From an uncultured Bacilli bacterium (GTDB lineage Bacteria; Bacillota_I; Bacilli_A; RF39; UBA660), in contig CALVXT010000026.1 of assembly GCA_944371545.1 (NCBI GenBank), positions 1 to 10,672 on the forward strand: 10,672 nucleotides of DNA, in the 5' to 3' direction. This document shows, one piece after another, positions 1-6,823 of the stretch (position 1 is the first letter of the stretch; each line of letters opens with the position of its first letter). A model generated the notes under the pieces. It made no database searches, had not been told where the DNA came from, and was given only the letters and a program-made list of their open reading frames with translations. The position numbers and the translations under genes are program-made.

Positions 1-695
1 GTAAACTTGTGTTAGTGAGACATGGCGAGAGTATTTGGAATTTAGAAAATCGTTTTACTGGTTGGACAGATGTTTCTTTATCCCAAAAAGGAATCAAAGA
101 GGCTAAAGATGCTGGAAAACTTTTAGGACAAAAACACTATGTTTTTGATATCGCTTTTACTTCTGTTTTGTGCCGAGCAAATAAAACTTTGGAATTTATT
201 TTAGCTGAAATGAATTTGGATATTCCTGTTGTTAAAACATATAAGTTAAATGAAAGACATTATGGGGCTTTACAAGGGTTAAATAAAAAAGATACCGCCT
301 TAAAATATGGTGAAGAACAAGTCCATATTTGGAGACGTAGTTATAATATTCGGCCTCCATTACTTTCTTTAGATGATCCTAGAGCTCCAAAAAATGATTC
401 TTTATATAAAGATATTGATGAAAAAGATTTGCCTTTAGGAGAAAGCTTAGAAGATACAGTTCATAGAGTTATTCCTTTTTATGAAAGTGTTGTTGTTCCT
501 TATTTAAAAGACAATAAGAACGTTTTGATTGTAGCCCATGGAAATAGTTTACGAGCTTTAATAAAATATTTAGAAAATTTGAATGAGTTAGAGATTGTTG
601 ATGTTGAAATTCCAACAGGTAAACCGTTATGTTATGAATTGGATGAGAATTTAAAAATTTTAAAAAAATATTATATAGGTGAGGGTAATGACTGA
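1..695 (+). CDS. gpmA: 2,3-bisphosphoglycerate-dependent phosphoglycerate mutase, 5' end cut by window
   Basis: This enzyme interconverts 3- and 2-phosphoglycerate in glycolysis and gluconeogenesis, through a phosphohistidine intermediate in the cytoplasm. The sequence shows the family's N-terminal KLVLVRHGES catalytic-histidine motif, then FTGWTDVSLS, the LNERHYGALQGLNK active-site segment and the second catalytic histidine in VAHGNSLRALIKYL. The reading frame is open to the left edge (codons for K-L precede the GTG at 9), so that GTG is an internal valine; only about two residues and the start codon should be missing. The visible length (about 230 residues) fits the bacterial dPGM family. 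The last 8 bases overlap the ATG of the TetR gene, and no terminator follows, so this housekeeping gene appears to be co-transcribed with the metal-efflux genes behind it. Confidence 0.96.
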   Translation, partial: KLVLVRHGESIWNLENRFTGWTDVSLSQKGIKEAKDAGKLLGQKHYVFDIAFTSVLCRANKTLEFILAEMNLDIPVVKTYKLNERHYGALQGLNKKDTALKYGEEQVHIWRRSYNIRPPLLSLDDPRAPKNDSLYKDIDEKDLPLGESLEDTVHRVIPFYESVVVPYLKDNKNVLIVAHGNSLRALIKYLENLNELEIVDVEIPTGKPLCYELDENLKILKKYYIGEGND

Positions 696-1299
696 GGTAC
701 GAGAACCTGTAAAGAAAACAAGTATTGAAAAAAAAGAAAAGATTATTGAAAAAGGTTTTGAGCTTTTATGTGAAAAAGGATTTCATAATGTAAGTTCTAT
801 TGATATCGCTCGGTATGCTGGAGTATCCACTGGTTGTATTTATCAATATTTTTCAGATAAAAAAGCAATTTTTGTGGAAGGCGCAAAACTTTATTTAAAA
901 AATATTTGTTTTCCTTTATTAGAAGTTTTTGAAGAATATAAAGAAAAGGAAATTTCTGTAGAAAAATTTGTATCTTTAGTATTAGAACGTTCTATTGAAA
1001 AGCAAAATTTATCTCGCAATGCTCATCAAGAATTAATGAGTATGTGTTGCTTAGATGAAGAGATTCAAAATATTTTTAATCAAAATGAATTAGAAGTAAC
1101 TAAAGAGATAGAAAGTGTTTTACAAAAGAAGAATTTTTCTTTAAAAAATAGTAAAGAAAGAATGCATTTATTTATACATATTGTGGATGATTATAGTCAT
1201 GAAAAGATTTATCATAAACACCCAGAGTATGATTATCATATAATGTATGAGGAAACAAAAAAGATTTTAATTCATTTACTTAAAGGAGATTTGTCATGA
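688..1299 (+). CDS. TetR/AcrR-family transcriptional regulator, candidate metal sensor
   Basis: This is a 203-residue DNA-binding regulator. The N-terminal TetR helix-turn-helix covers roughly residues 15-60, with the segments EKGFHNVSSIDIARYAGVS and GCIYQYFSDKKAIF typical of the family. The C-terminal ligand domain has a Cys-Cys pair (MSMCCLDEE) and a cluster of His and acidic residues (SHEKIYHKHPEYDYH). These could bind metal, although similar HEXXYHKH segments also occur in TetR proteins of other function. I chose the ATG at 688 over the GTG at 679 because AGGTGAGG lies just before it. The gene overlaps gpmA by 8 bases and the cation exporter by 4 (ATGA). A known parallel is SczA of Streptococcus pneumoniae, a TetR-family zinc sensor controlling czcD. 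A role as regulator of the downstream exporters is inferred from position. Confidence 0.9.
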   Translation: MTEVREPVKKTSIEKKEKIIEKGFELLCEKGFHNVSSIDIARYAGVSTGCIYQYFSDKKAIFVEGAKLYLKNICFPLLEVFEEYKEKEISVEKFVSLVLERSIEKQNLSRNAHQELMSMCCLDEEIQNIFNQNELEVTKEIESVLQKKNFSLKNSKERMHLFIHIVDDYSHEKIYHKHPEYDYHIMYEETKKILIHLLKGDLS

Positions 1300-2201
1300 A
1301 AAAAGAAAAAAGTACAGAAAAAAATATATTAATTGCGTTTGTTCTTAATTTAGTTTTTTCTTTAATTGAAATTGTTGGTGGGTTATTTACTAATAGTGTA
1401 GCTATTTTATCCGATGCAATTCATGATTTTGGAGATGCATTTAGTATTGGTGTTTCTTATTTTTTAGAAAGAAAAAGTAAAAAGAAACCGGATGAAACTT
1501 ATACATATGGATATTTACGATATTCTGTATTAGGGGCATTTATTACTACAATTATTTTAACGATTGGTTCGATTGTTGTTTTAACCGGTGCTATTTTTAG
1601 AATTATTCATCCTGTGTCTTTACATTATGAAGGAATGATTTTGCTAGCTATCCTTAGTATTATTATTAATTTTCTTGCCGCTTATAAAACGAGAGAAGGA
1701 GATTCTTTAAATCAAAAAGCAGTTAATCTTCATATGTTAGAGGATGTATTAAATTGGGTGGTTGTTTTTATCGGGGCTATTGTGATGAAATTTACAGATA
1801 TTACCTATATTGATTCTATTATGAGTATCGGTATTGCTCTTTTCTTATTGAAACAAGCTTTAGAAAATTTAAAAAATATTTTGAATTTGTTTTTGGCTAA
1901 AGTTCCTAGTAATCTTCATGTAAATGAAATAAAAAAAGAAATTTTAAAAATTCCTAAAGTAGAAAATGTTCATCATATTCATGTATGGAGTATGGATGGT
2001 GTACATCATTATGCTACGATGCATGTAGTTGTTTCTGGTAAATATGATTTTGAATTAAAAAATACGATTAAGGATAAACTAAAAGAAATGGGAATTATGC
2101 ATTCGACTTTAGAAATGGAAAATCGTGAAGAAGAATGTACGGAAAGTGAATGTGTGGTAGCTCCTGTAAATATTTCACACCATCACCACCATCATGATTA
2201 G
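1296..2201 (+). CDS. Cation diffusion facilitator (CDF) zinc exporter, CzcD/ZitB-like
   Basis: This is a 301-residue inner-membrane antiporter that would export divalent metal, most likely Zn2+, in exchange for protons. Six transmembrane segments are visible in residues about 11-200. The transport site has the HxxxD pair twice: H43-D47 in TM2 (SDAIHDFGDA) and H146-D150 in TM5 (LHMLED). This HD-HD arrangement is typical of the zinc-type CDF class. The cytoplasmic C-terminal domain starts near residue 205 and carries HHIHVWSMDG. Two Cys (281, 286) and a run of six histidines at 295-300 form an extra metal-binding tail. The start ATG shares ATGA with the TetR stop and has AAAGGAG upstream. It lies 14 bases before the CopZ gene in the same operon. 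Co or Cd could also be substrates. Confidence 0.95.
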   Translation: MKKEKSTEKNILIAFVLNLVFSLIEIVGGLFTNSVAILSDAIHDFGDAFSIGVSYFLERKSKKKPDETYTYGYLRYSVLGAFITTIILTIGSIVVLTGAIFRIIHPVSLHYEGMILLAILSIIINFLAAYKTREGDSLNQKAVNLHMLEDVLNWVVVFIGAIVMKFTDITYIDSIMSIGIALFLLKQALENLKNILNLFLAKVPSNLHVNEIKKEILKIPKVENVHHIHVWSMDGVHHYATMHVVVSGKYDFELKNTIKDKLKEMGIMHSTLEMENREEECTESECVVAPVNISHHHHHHD

Positions 2202-2215
2202 GAGGGAGTAGTATT

Positions 2216-2431
2216 ATGAAAATTGTATTGCAGGTAAAAGGAATGGTTTGTGAAGGTTGTGAGAACCGAGTATGTAATTCTTTAAAACATATAAAAGGAG
2301 TAGAGGAAGTTGTTGCTTCTTTTAAAGATGAAAAAGTAGAAATTTTTGTTAAGAAAAAAGGTTTAATAGAAGATATTAAAAAAAGAATTACGGATTTAGG
2401 ATTTCAAGTAATTGGTGAAACTTATGAATAA
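2216..2431 (+). CDS. copZ: Copper chaperone, heavy-metal-associated (HMA) domain protein
   Basis: This 71-residue protein consists of a single HMA fold. It should bind Cu(I) in the cytoplasm and hand it to the CopA ATPase encoded directly downstream. The metal loop is GMVCEGCENR, with the two ligand cysteines at 12 and 15; a third Cys at 20 is an extra. The rest follows the beta-alpha-beta-beta-alpha-beta pattern expected for CopZ, ending in LGFQVIGETYE. The Shine-Dalgarno AGGAGGGAG sits about 8 bases before the ATG. The stop codon overlaps the copA start by 8 bases, so the two are probably translationally coupled. The HMA family also includes mercury and zinc carriers; the copper assignment rests on the loop and on the adjacent Cu+-type ATPase. 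Confidence 0.92.
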   Translation: MKIVLQVKGMVCEGCENRVCNSLKHIKGVEEVVASFKDEKVEIFVKKKGLIEDIKKRITDLGFQVIGETYE

Positions 2432-4556
2432 AATCACCTTACAAGTAAGTGGAATGACTTGTAGTGCTTGTTCTTTAGGATTGGAACGATATTTGCAAAA
2501 ACAAGAACATATAAAAGAAGTCACAGTAAATTTAATTTTACAAACAGCAACGATTACGTATGAAAGTCCTTTAACTAAAAAAGATTTAATGCGTTTTGTT
2601 GAGGAAGCAGGATTTACTTGTGAAAAAAGAAAAAATAAAATTTTGTCTTGGAAAACTTTTTTTGTTTTTTTGTTACTAGGACTTTTTTTAATGTATATTT
2701 CCATGGGGCCGATGTTTCATTTACCTATTCCGGATTTTTTGCATAAAGAGATTTCTTCTATCAATTATGCTTGGTTTTTACTTTTAGGTACTATTCCTTT
2801 TCTCTTTTATGGAATAGATATTTTAAAAAGTGGTATTAAAAATTTTCTTCATGGAACTAGTAATATGGATACTTTAATTACTTTTGGTGTGTTTGTGAAT
2901 TTTTTCTATAGTTTTTATGAATTTATTTTAATCTTAAAAGGAAATTTTGGAGAAGTTCATTCTTTGTATTTTGAATCATCCGCTTTTATTTTGCTTTTTG
3001 TGAAATTAGGAAGATTGATAGATCGAGATAATAAGAATAAAGCTGTAGATACTATTCAAAATTTAGTTACGATTACTCCTAAAAAAGGAACAATTCTTAA
3101 AGAAGATAAAGAAGTTCAAGTTCTAATTCATGAAGTATGTGTTCATGATAAAGTTTTTGTTAAACCTGGTGAAGTCTTTCCGGTTGATGGTATAGTTTTA
3201 GAAGGAAAGTCTCATGTGGATGAATCTTTGCTTACTGGAGAATCTTTACCTGTTTTAAAAAAAGGAAAAGACAAAGTGTTTGCTGGAAGTATTAATTATG
3301 AAGGAACAATTATTTATGAAGCTTTAAAAGTTGGTAAGGATTCGATGATTAGTCATATTACGAAGTTAGTGGTCTCTTCCTTAGAGAAAAAATCTACTAT
3401 TGAAAAGACGGCAGATAAAATGAGTCGTTATTTTGTTCCTTTTATTCTTGGAGTTTCTTTTTTGGTTTTTGTTCTTCATTTCTTTCTTCATGATTTTGCT
3501 ACGGCTATAAACTATTTTGTGACAACTTTAGTCGTGGCTTGTCCTTGTGCTCTTGGCCTTGCGACACCACTTGCTATGGTTGTTTCTGTAGGTACATTAT
3601 CGAAAAAAGGAATTTTAGTAAAAAACAGTGATGCAATTGAAAATTTAAGTAAAATAGAAAATATTCTTTTGGATAAAACGGGCACATTAACAACTGGGAA
3701 AATTTCGGTGGTTTATGAACATTATATAGACAAGAATGTTCCTCTTTATTTAAGTAGCTTAGAAAAGAATTCTACGCATCCACTTGCTATAGCTATCACT
3801 AAAAAGTATTCAGATTTTGTTAAAGTAAAAGATTTTAAAAATCATTCTGGTTTGGGGATTGAAGGAAAAATTGATAACCAAATTTATTATGCTGGTTCTG
3901 CTTCTTTTTTAAAAAAATTTTCTTTAGAAAATCCTTATAAAAAAGAGGAGAAGGCGTATACCCAAAAAGGATATATGATTGTTTATTTGTTTACGGAAAA
4001 AGAAATTTTAGGATTATTTGCTTTACGAGATGAAATTAAAAAAGATATGGTAGATATTATTAAAGAACTTCAAAAAGATTATCAAGTTTCCATGGTAACT
4101 GGAGATAATGAAGTTTCTGCTCGTGTCATCGCATCTGAGTTTGGTATTTCCAATGTTTATGCAGGTGCTTCTCCAGAAGATAAAGAGAAAATTGCGTTAG
4201 AGGCAACACCTTCTTTAATGATGGGAGATGGGATTAATGATGCTCCAGCTTTAAAAGCAGCGACGGTTGGTGTAAGCGTTTATGGTGGTTCAGATGTCAG
4301 TGCTGATTCATCTGATATTGTCTTTTTAAAAGAAGATCTCTCTTTGATTCCTTATTTATTTAAAGTAGGAAAGAAAACAATGAAAATTATTCGTGAGAAT
4401 CTTTTTTGGGCTTTCTTTTATAATATTATTATGATTCCTTTAGCTAGTGGATTTTTACCAATTACTCTAAATCCCATGATTGCTAGTTTGGCTATGACTT
4501 TTAGTAGTATTACGGTTGCTTTAAATAGCTTGCGATTAAAGAAAATATCAAATTAG
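2424..4556 (+). CDS. copA: Copper-exporting P1B-type ATPase
   Basis: This 710-residue membrane ATPase exports Cu(I) and gives copper tolerance. In order, the sequence shows one N-terminal HMA domain (GMTCSAC, C13 and C16), two leading transmembrane segments, the actuator TGES at 271-274, the CPC metal site at 373-375, the phosphorylation motif DKTGTLT with D417, the P1B-specific HP at 452-453, TGDN at 559-562 and GDGINDAP at 601-608. YN (666-667) in TM7 and MxxSS (691-695) in TM8 complete the Cu+-ATPase (IB-1) signature. All catalytic residues are intact. I chose the ATG at 2424 rather than the upstream TTG at 2412: it is preceded by GGTGA and overlaps the copZ stop. It is the last gene of the operon, and a terminator hairpin starts at its stop codon. 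Confidence 0.97.
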   Translation: MNKITLQVSGMTCSACSLGLERYLQKQEHIKEVTVNLILQTATITYESPLTKKDLMRFVEEAGFTCEKRKNKILSWKTFFVFLLLGLFLMYISMGPMFHLPIPDFLHKEISSINYAWFLLLGTIPFLFYGIDILKSGIKNFLHGTSNMDTLITFGVFVNFFYSFYEFILILKGNFGEVHSLYFESSAFILLFVKLGRLIDRDNKNKAVDTIQNLVTITPKKGTILKEDKEVQVLIHEVCVHDKVFVKPGEVFPVDGIVLEGKSHVDESLLTGESLPVLKKGKDKVFAGSINYEGTIIYEALKVGKDSMISHITKLVVSSLEKKSTIEKTADKMSRYFVPFILGVSFLVFVLHFFLHDFATAINYFVTTLVVACPCALGLATPLAMVVSVGTLSKKGILVKNSDAIENLSKIENILLDKTGTLTTGKISVVYEHYIDKNVPLYLSSLEKNSTHPLAIAITKKYSDFVKVKDFKNHSGLGIEGKIDNQIYYAGSASFLKKFSLENPYKKEEKAYTQKGYMIVYLFTEKEILGLFALRDEIKKDMVDIIKELQKDYQVSMVTGDNEVSARVIASEFGISNVYAGASPEDKEKIALEATPSLMMGDGINDAPALKAATVGVSVYGGSDVSADSSDIVFLKEDLSLIPYLFKVGKKTMKIIRENLFWAFFYNIIMIPLASGFLPITLNPMIASLAMTFSSITVALNSLRLKKISN

Positions 4557-4589
4557 GCAGAGTGTTGTTTATTGCACTTTGCTTTTTTT
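4555..4589 (+). terminator. Intrinsic terminator of the metal-efflux operon
   Basis: AGGCAGAGTG (4555-4564) pairs with CACTTTGCTT (4575-4584) to give a 10-bp stem with two G-U pairs and a 10-base loop, followed by a T tract running to 4589. The hairpin begins within the copA stop codon. Its 3' arm also contains the presumed -35 element of the next gene, so terminator and promoter overlap. Confidence 0.75.
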
Positions 4590-4601
4590 CATTTGTATGA
4601 T
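4572..4601 (+). promoter_or_regulatory. Candidate sigma-A promoter embedded in the copA terminator
   Basis: TTGCAC at 4572-4577 and TATGAT at 4596-4601 are separated by 18 bases and resemble -35 and -10 elements. Transcription would start about 20 bases before the ATG at 4626. The T tract of the terminator forms part of the spacer. The partly decayed downstream copy has GTGCAC and TATGCT at the same places, which look weaker. The call rests on motif match only. Confidence 0.45.
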
Positions 4602-4634
4602 ATTCTTGATTTGATAGGAGTTTATATGAGAAAG
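4573..4634 (+). repeat. Leader/promoter segment repeated downstream, intact copy
   Basis: This segment covers the 3' terminator arm, T tract, -10 region, Shine-Dalgarno and first three codons (M-R-K) of the small secreted-protein gene. By eye it matches 5149-5211 at all but about six positions and one single-base indel, roughly 90% identity. The repeated block starts inside the terminator hairpin; the 5' arm of that hairpin is not duplicated. Confidence 0.75.
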
Positions 4635-5054
4635 ATAGTTTTATTTTTATGTTGTATCTTGTTTTTTTGTGTATGCTTTGCTATAACTCGAGAGAAACAT
4701 GTACGTGTTCAAGAATTTTTTTGTGATGAAGAACCCATAGTGTTGAATTTAGAGGAACGAAATGTGTATTTTTATTGTATTGATGATCAATTTACTGTAA
4801 ATGTATCAGGAAGTCAAGTTCCCATAAAAGAATTTTTATTATCTAATGATGATGCTTTTTCTTTGATAGAAGAAAATTTGCAAAGAGAAGAAGGGTCTTC
4901 AGATGGTGGGACTCAGATATATAAAAGTATAAAAGGTTCCGAATTTAGTTCTAAAGGCTTTACTTATATTCGTTGTAATCGATTAGATGGAAGCAATACA
5001 GATATTTATATTGGTCCTATAGAACTAACTTATCAGAATAATTTTTGTAATTAG
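4626..5054 (+). CDS. Small secreted or membrane-anchored protein of unknown function
   Basis: I do not recognise this 142-residue protein. It begins with MRK and a hydrophobic stretch to about residue 20 (VLFLCCILFFCVCFAI). This is consistent with a signal peptide or a single N-terminal anchor, with the remaining ~120 residues outside the membrane. No clear lipobox is present. The outer part is acidic to neutral with several Cys (33, 51, 117, 141), a short EEGSSDGG linker near residue 90, and beta-rich stretches such as RNVYFYCIDD and DIYIGPIELTYQ. The ATG at 4626 is preferred over the one at 4572 because AGGAG lies at 4616-4620 and because the upstream codons coincide with the terminator and promoter. 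A degenerate copy of its leader and first codons lies downstream at 5149-5230. Link to metal resistance is not shown. Confidence 0.75.
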   Translation: MRKIVLFLCCILFFCVCFAITREKHVRVQEFFCDEEPIVLNLEERNVYFYCIDDQFTVNVSGSQVPIKEFLLSNDDAFSLIEENLQREEGSSDGGTQIYKSIKGSEFSSKGFTYIRCNRLDGSNTDIYIGPIELTYQNNFCN

Positions 5055-5148
5055 GTTTTTGGAAAATTTATGAATTTTGAAGAATTGAATTTAGATAATT
5101 GATTTTAAAAAAGATATAATTTTAATTCAAGATTAACATATCTCTTAG

Positions 5149-5230
5149 TGCACTTTGCTTTTTTTTGATTTGTATGCTATTCTTGAGTTAATAGAAGTTT
5201 GTATGAGAAAAAATTTATAGTATTGAATTT
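5149..5230 (+). pseudogene. Degenerate second copy of the small secreted-protein leader and start
   Basis: The segment repeats the promoter-to-start region found at 4573-4634, but with AGGAG changed to AGAAG and -10 TATGAT changed to TATGCT. The reading frame stops after five codons (M-R-K-N-L, ATG at 5203, TAG at 5218). The bases that follow (TAGTATTGAATTT, 5218-5230) resemble TAGTGTTGAATTT at 4738-4750 inside the intact gene. This suggests an internal deletion of about 100 bases in an ancestral tandem duplicate. The 5055-5268 gap otherwise holds only AT-rich sequence. The match of the leader is seen directly; the deletion scenario is inference, and the second match is short. Confidence 0.45.
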
Positions 5231-5268
5231 TAAAAAAAGGGCGTAGGGAATAGTATAGAAAGAAGTGA

Positions 5269-6693
5269 ATGATTGTGATTGAAAGTTTACCTAAAGCTCT
5301 TATGGAATTTATTAAATCAGGCGAGAGTACTACAATTGAATATAAAAAAGCAAAAAAGAATTTGCCTAGTAATTTATTTGAAACGATATGTGCAATGTTA
5401 AATCGGAATGGCGGGCATATTTTTCTAGGTGTGAATGATAACGCAGAAGTGATAGGAGTCTATAAAGAATATATAAAAATATTGAAGAAGGAATTTGTTG
5501 ATCTTTGCAATAATTCTGAAAAAATTTTTCCAACAGTTCATCTTGAAATAAAAGAATATCTTTTTGAAAACAAGCATATTTTATATATTTATGTACATGA
5601 AAGTTCAGATGTTCATAAAACTGCCAATAAAATTTTTGATAGAAATGAAGATGGAGATTTTGATATAACGAATAATACTACTCAAGTAGCAAATTTATAT
5701 ATTAGAAAGAGAAGTACTTATATTGAAAATAAAATTTATCCGTTTGCAACTATTCAAGATTTAAGAGAAGATTTGATCGAAGTAGCTAGAAAAATGGCTT
5801 CTAATAGGACCGCTAATCATCCTTGGGCTAAAATGACAAATGATGAAATGTTGCGAAGTGCCGGATTATATGAGACAAATTTAGAAACTGGTAAATCAGG
5901 ATTTAATTTGGCTTGTTTGTTGATTTTTGGAAAAGATAACATTATTGCTTCTGCATTGTCTTATTATAAAACAGACGCGATTTTAAAAGTTAAGAATGTA
6001 GAAAGGTATGATGATCGTGATGATATTAGAACAAATTTATTAGAAGCTTATATGAGATTAACTGATTTTATAAAAAAGCATATAAATGATAAATTTTATA
6101 TTGAAGAAGGTCAAAGAATTAATGTCAGAGATATTATAGCTAGAGAATTATGCGTAAATTTATTGGTTCATCGTGAATATTCAAATCCTTATCCTGCTAA
6201 GTTAATAATTACTAAAGATAATATTGTTACGGAAAATGCAAATAAACCTAAAATGATTGGATATATAGATGTAAATAATTATTCTCCATATCCCAAAAAT
6301 CCTAAAATTGCTGGCTTTTTTAAAGAAATTGGACTTGCTGATGAATTGGGGTCGGGAATTAGGAAAATTGCCAAATATGCGAGGATATATAGTACTAGAG
6401 AACCTATATTTAAAGATGATGAAATTTTTACTGCAACCATTCCTTTAACTAGTAAAAATAGTGATGAAGTTTATGTTTCTAGTGCAAAATTAAAAGAATT
6501 AATATTAGAATATATTAAAAGTTCAATTGAAGGCAGGACAAGGCACGAAATCAATGATTATATATATCCTAAAATGAACGAAGATCAAGAAAATAAAAAT
6601 AATAGAGTGAGGACAGCATTAACTTATTTAAAAAATAAAGGATTAATCGAAAATATTGGCTCTGATACTAAATCCATTTGGATTTCAAAATGA
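5269..6693 (+). CDS. AlbA_2 / GHKL-ATPase domain protein with winged-helix C terminus
   Basis: This 474-residue protein belongs to the group often labelled 'putative DNA-binding domain' or 'RecG-like transcriptional regulator'. Residues about 15-150 form the AlbA_2 (Schlafen AlbA-like) domain: GESTTIEYKKA, then ICAMLNRNGGHIFLGVND. Residues about 285-395 carry the HATPase_c_4 region, with RELCVNLLVHREYSNP as the N-box-like segment and FKEIGLADELGSGIRKI as the glycine segment. Residues about 405-474 look like a winged helix ending in ALTYLKNKGLIENIG. It is cytoplasmic and probably binds nucleic acid. Proteins of this build act as regulators or are found near defence genes; its target is unknown. 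The ATG at 5269 has only a weak AAAGAAG upstream; a GTG at 5275 is an alternative. Arg codons are mostly AGA/AGG, and with a 40-bp palindrome directly behind the stop this suggests an acquired gene. Confidence 0.85.
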   Translation: MIVIESLPKALMEFIKSGESTTIEYKKAKKNLPSNLFETICAMLNRNGGHIFLGVNDNAEVIGVYKEYIKILKKEFVDLCNNSEKIFPTVHLEIKEYLFENKHILYIYVHESSDVHKTANKIFDRNEDGDFDITNNTTQVANLYIRKRSTYIENKIYPFATIQDLREDLIEVARKMASNRTANHPWAKMTNDEMLRSAGLYETNLETGKSGFNLACLLIFGKDNIIASALSYYKTDAILKVKNVERYDDRDDIRTNLLEAYMRLTDFIKKHINDKFYIEEGQRINVRDIIARELCVNLLVHREYSNPYPAKLIITKDNIVTENANKPKMIGYIDVNNYSPYPKNPKIAGFFKEIGLADELGSGIRKIAKYARIYSTREPIFKDDEIFTATIPLTSKNSDEVYVSSAKLKELILEYIKSSIEGRTRHEINDYIYPKMNEDQENKNNRVRTALTYLKNKGLIENIGSDTKSIWISK

Positions 6694-6755
6694 AACTGCA
6701 GAGAATTCTGCAGAGCTCTGCAGAAGATTCTGCAGAATTAAACAAAATTAATTGA
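6690..6755 (+). CDS. Possible 21-residue ORF spanning the CTGCAG palindrome
   Basis: An ATG at 6690 overlaps the TGA of the AlbA_2 gene (ATGA) and opens a 21-codon frame that reads through the whole palindrome to a TGA at 6753. The peptide would be Ser/Ala/Glu/Gln-rich, with SSAEDSAEL in its middle. There is no convincing Shine-Dalgarno. Composition is dictated by the repeat, so it may be non-coding, or it may be the tail of a longer ancestral AlbA_2 protein now in another frame. Confidence 0.15.
   Translation: MKLQRILQSSAEDSAELNKIN
6696..6735. repeat. 40-bp near-perfect palindrome with four CTGCAG hexamers
   Basis: The two 20-base arms match as inverted repeats at 17 of 20 positions, centred between 6715 and 6716; the inner 20 bases (6706-6725) are a perfect palindrome. 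CTGCAG occurs at 6696, 6708, 6718 and 6730, spaced 12, 10 and 12, so the layout is symmetrical. It starts three bases after the AlbA_2 stop codon. As RNA it would form a long hairpin, but no T tract follows (AATTAAACAAAA), so it is not a standard terminator. It could be an mRNA 3' stabiliser, a protein-binding site or a mobile palindromic repeat. Confidence 0.85.
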
Positions 6756-6763
6756 GCCATTCA

Positions 6764-6781
6764 TCTAGTGGCTATCCATTA
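6764..6781 (+). other. Short hairpin in the natAB leader region
   Basis: CTAGTGG and CCATTAG pair (one G-U) around a CTAT loop, about 45 bases before the Shine-Dalgarno of the ABC ATPase gene. It could be a leader element or operator. The stem is short and no function can be assigned. I found no convincing -35/-10 pair for natAB in this interval. Confidence 0.25.
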
Positions 6782-6823
6782 GGAAAGATATGTGATAAAC
6801 TTATAGAGAGGAAAGGAGTTTTT

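Noticed and set aside
2178..2201. Six-histidine tail as a sign of cloning-vector contamination
   Set aside because: The tail is followed by Asp and a stop, uses mixed His codons, and continues directly into the copZ ribosome site of the same operon; no vector sequence surrounds it.
2396..2704. Minus-strand ORF of 102 codons
   Set aside because: It lies antisense to the 5' part of copA and the copZ end, has no ribosome site or recognisable domain, and arises from low-complexity AT-rich codons.
5071..5103. Ten-codon ORF (MNFEELNLDN) resembling a peptide leader
   Set aside because: It ends at once with TGA, has no core peptide, no good ribosome site and no modification enzymes nearby.
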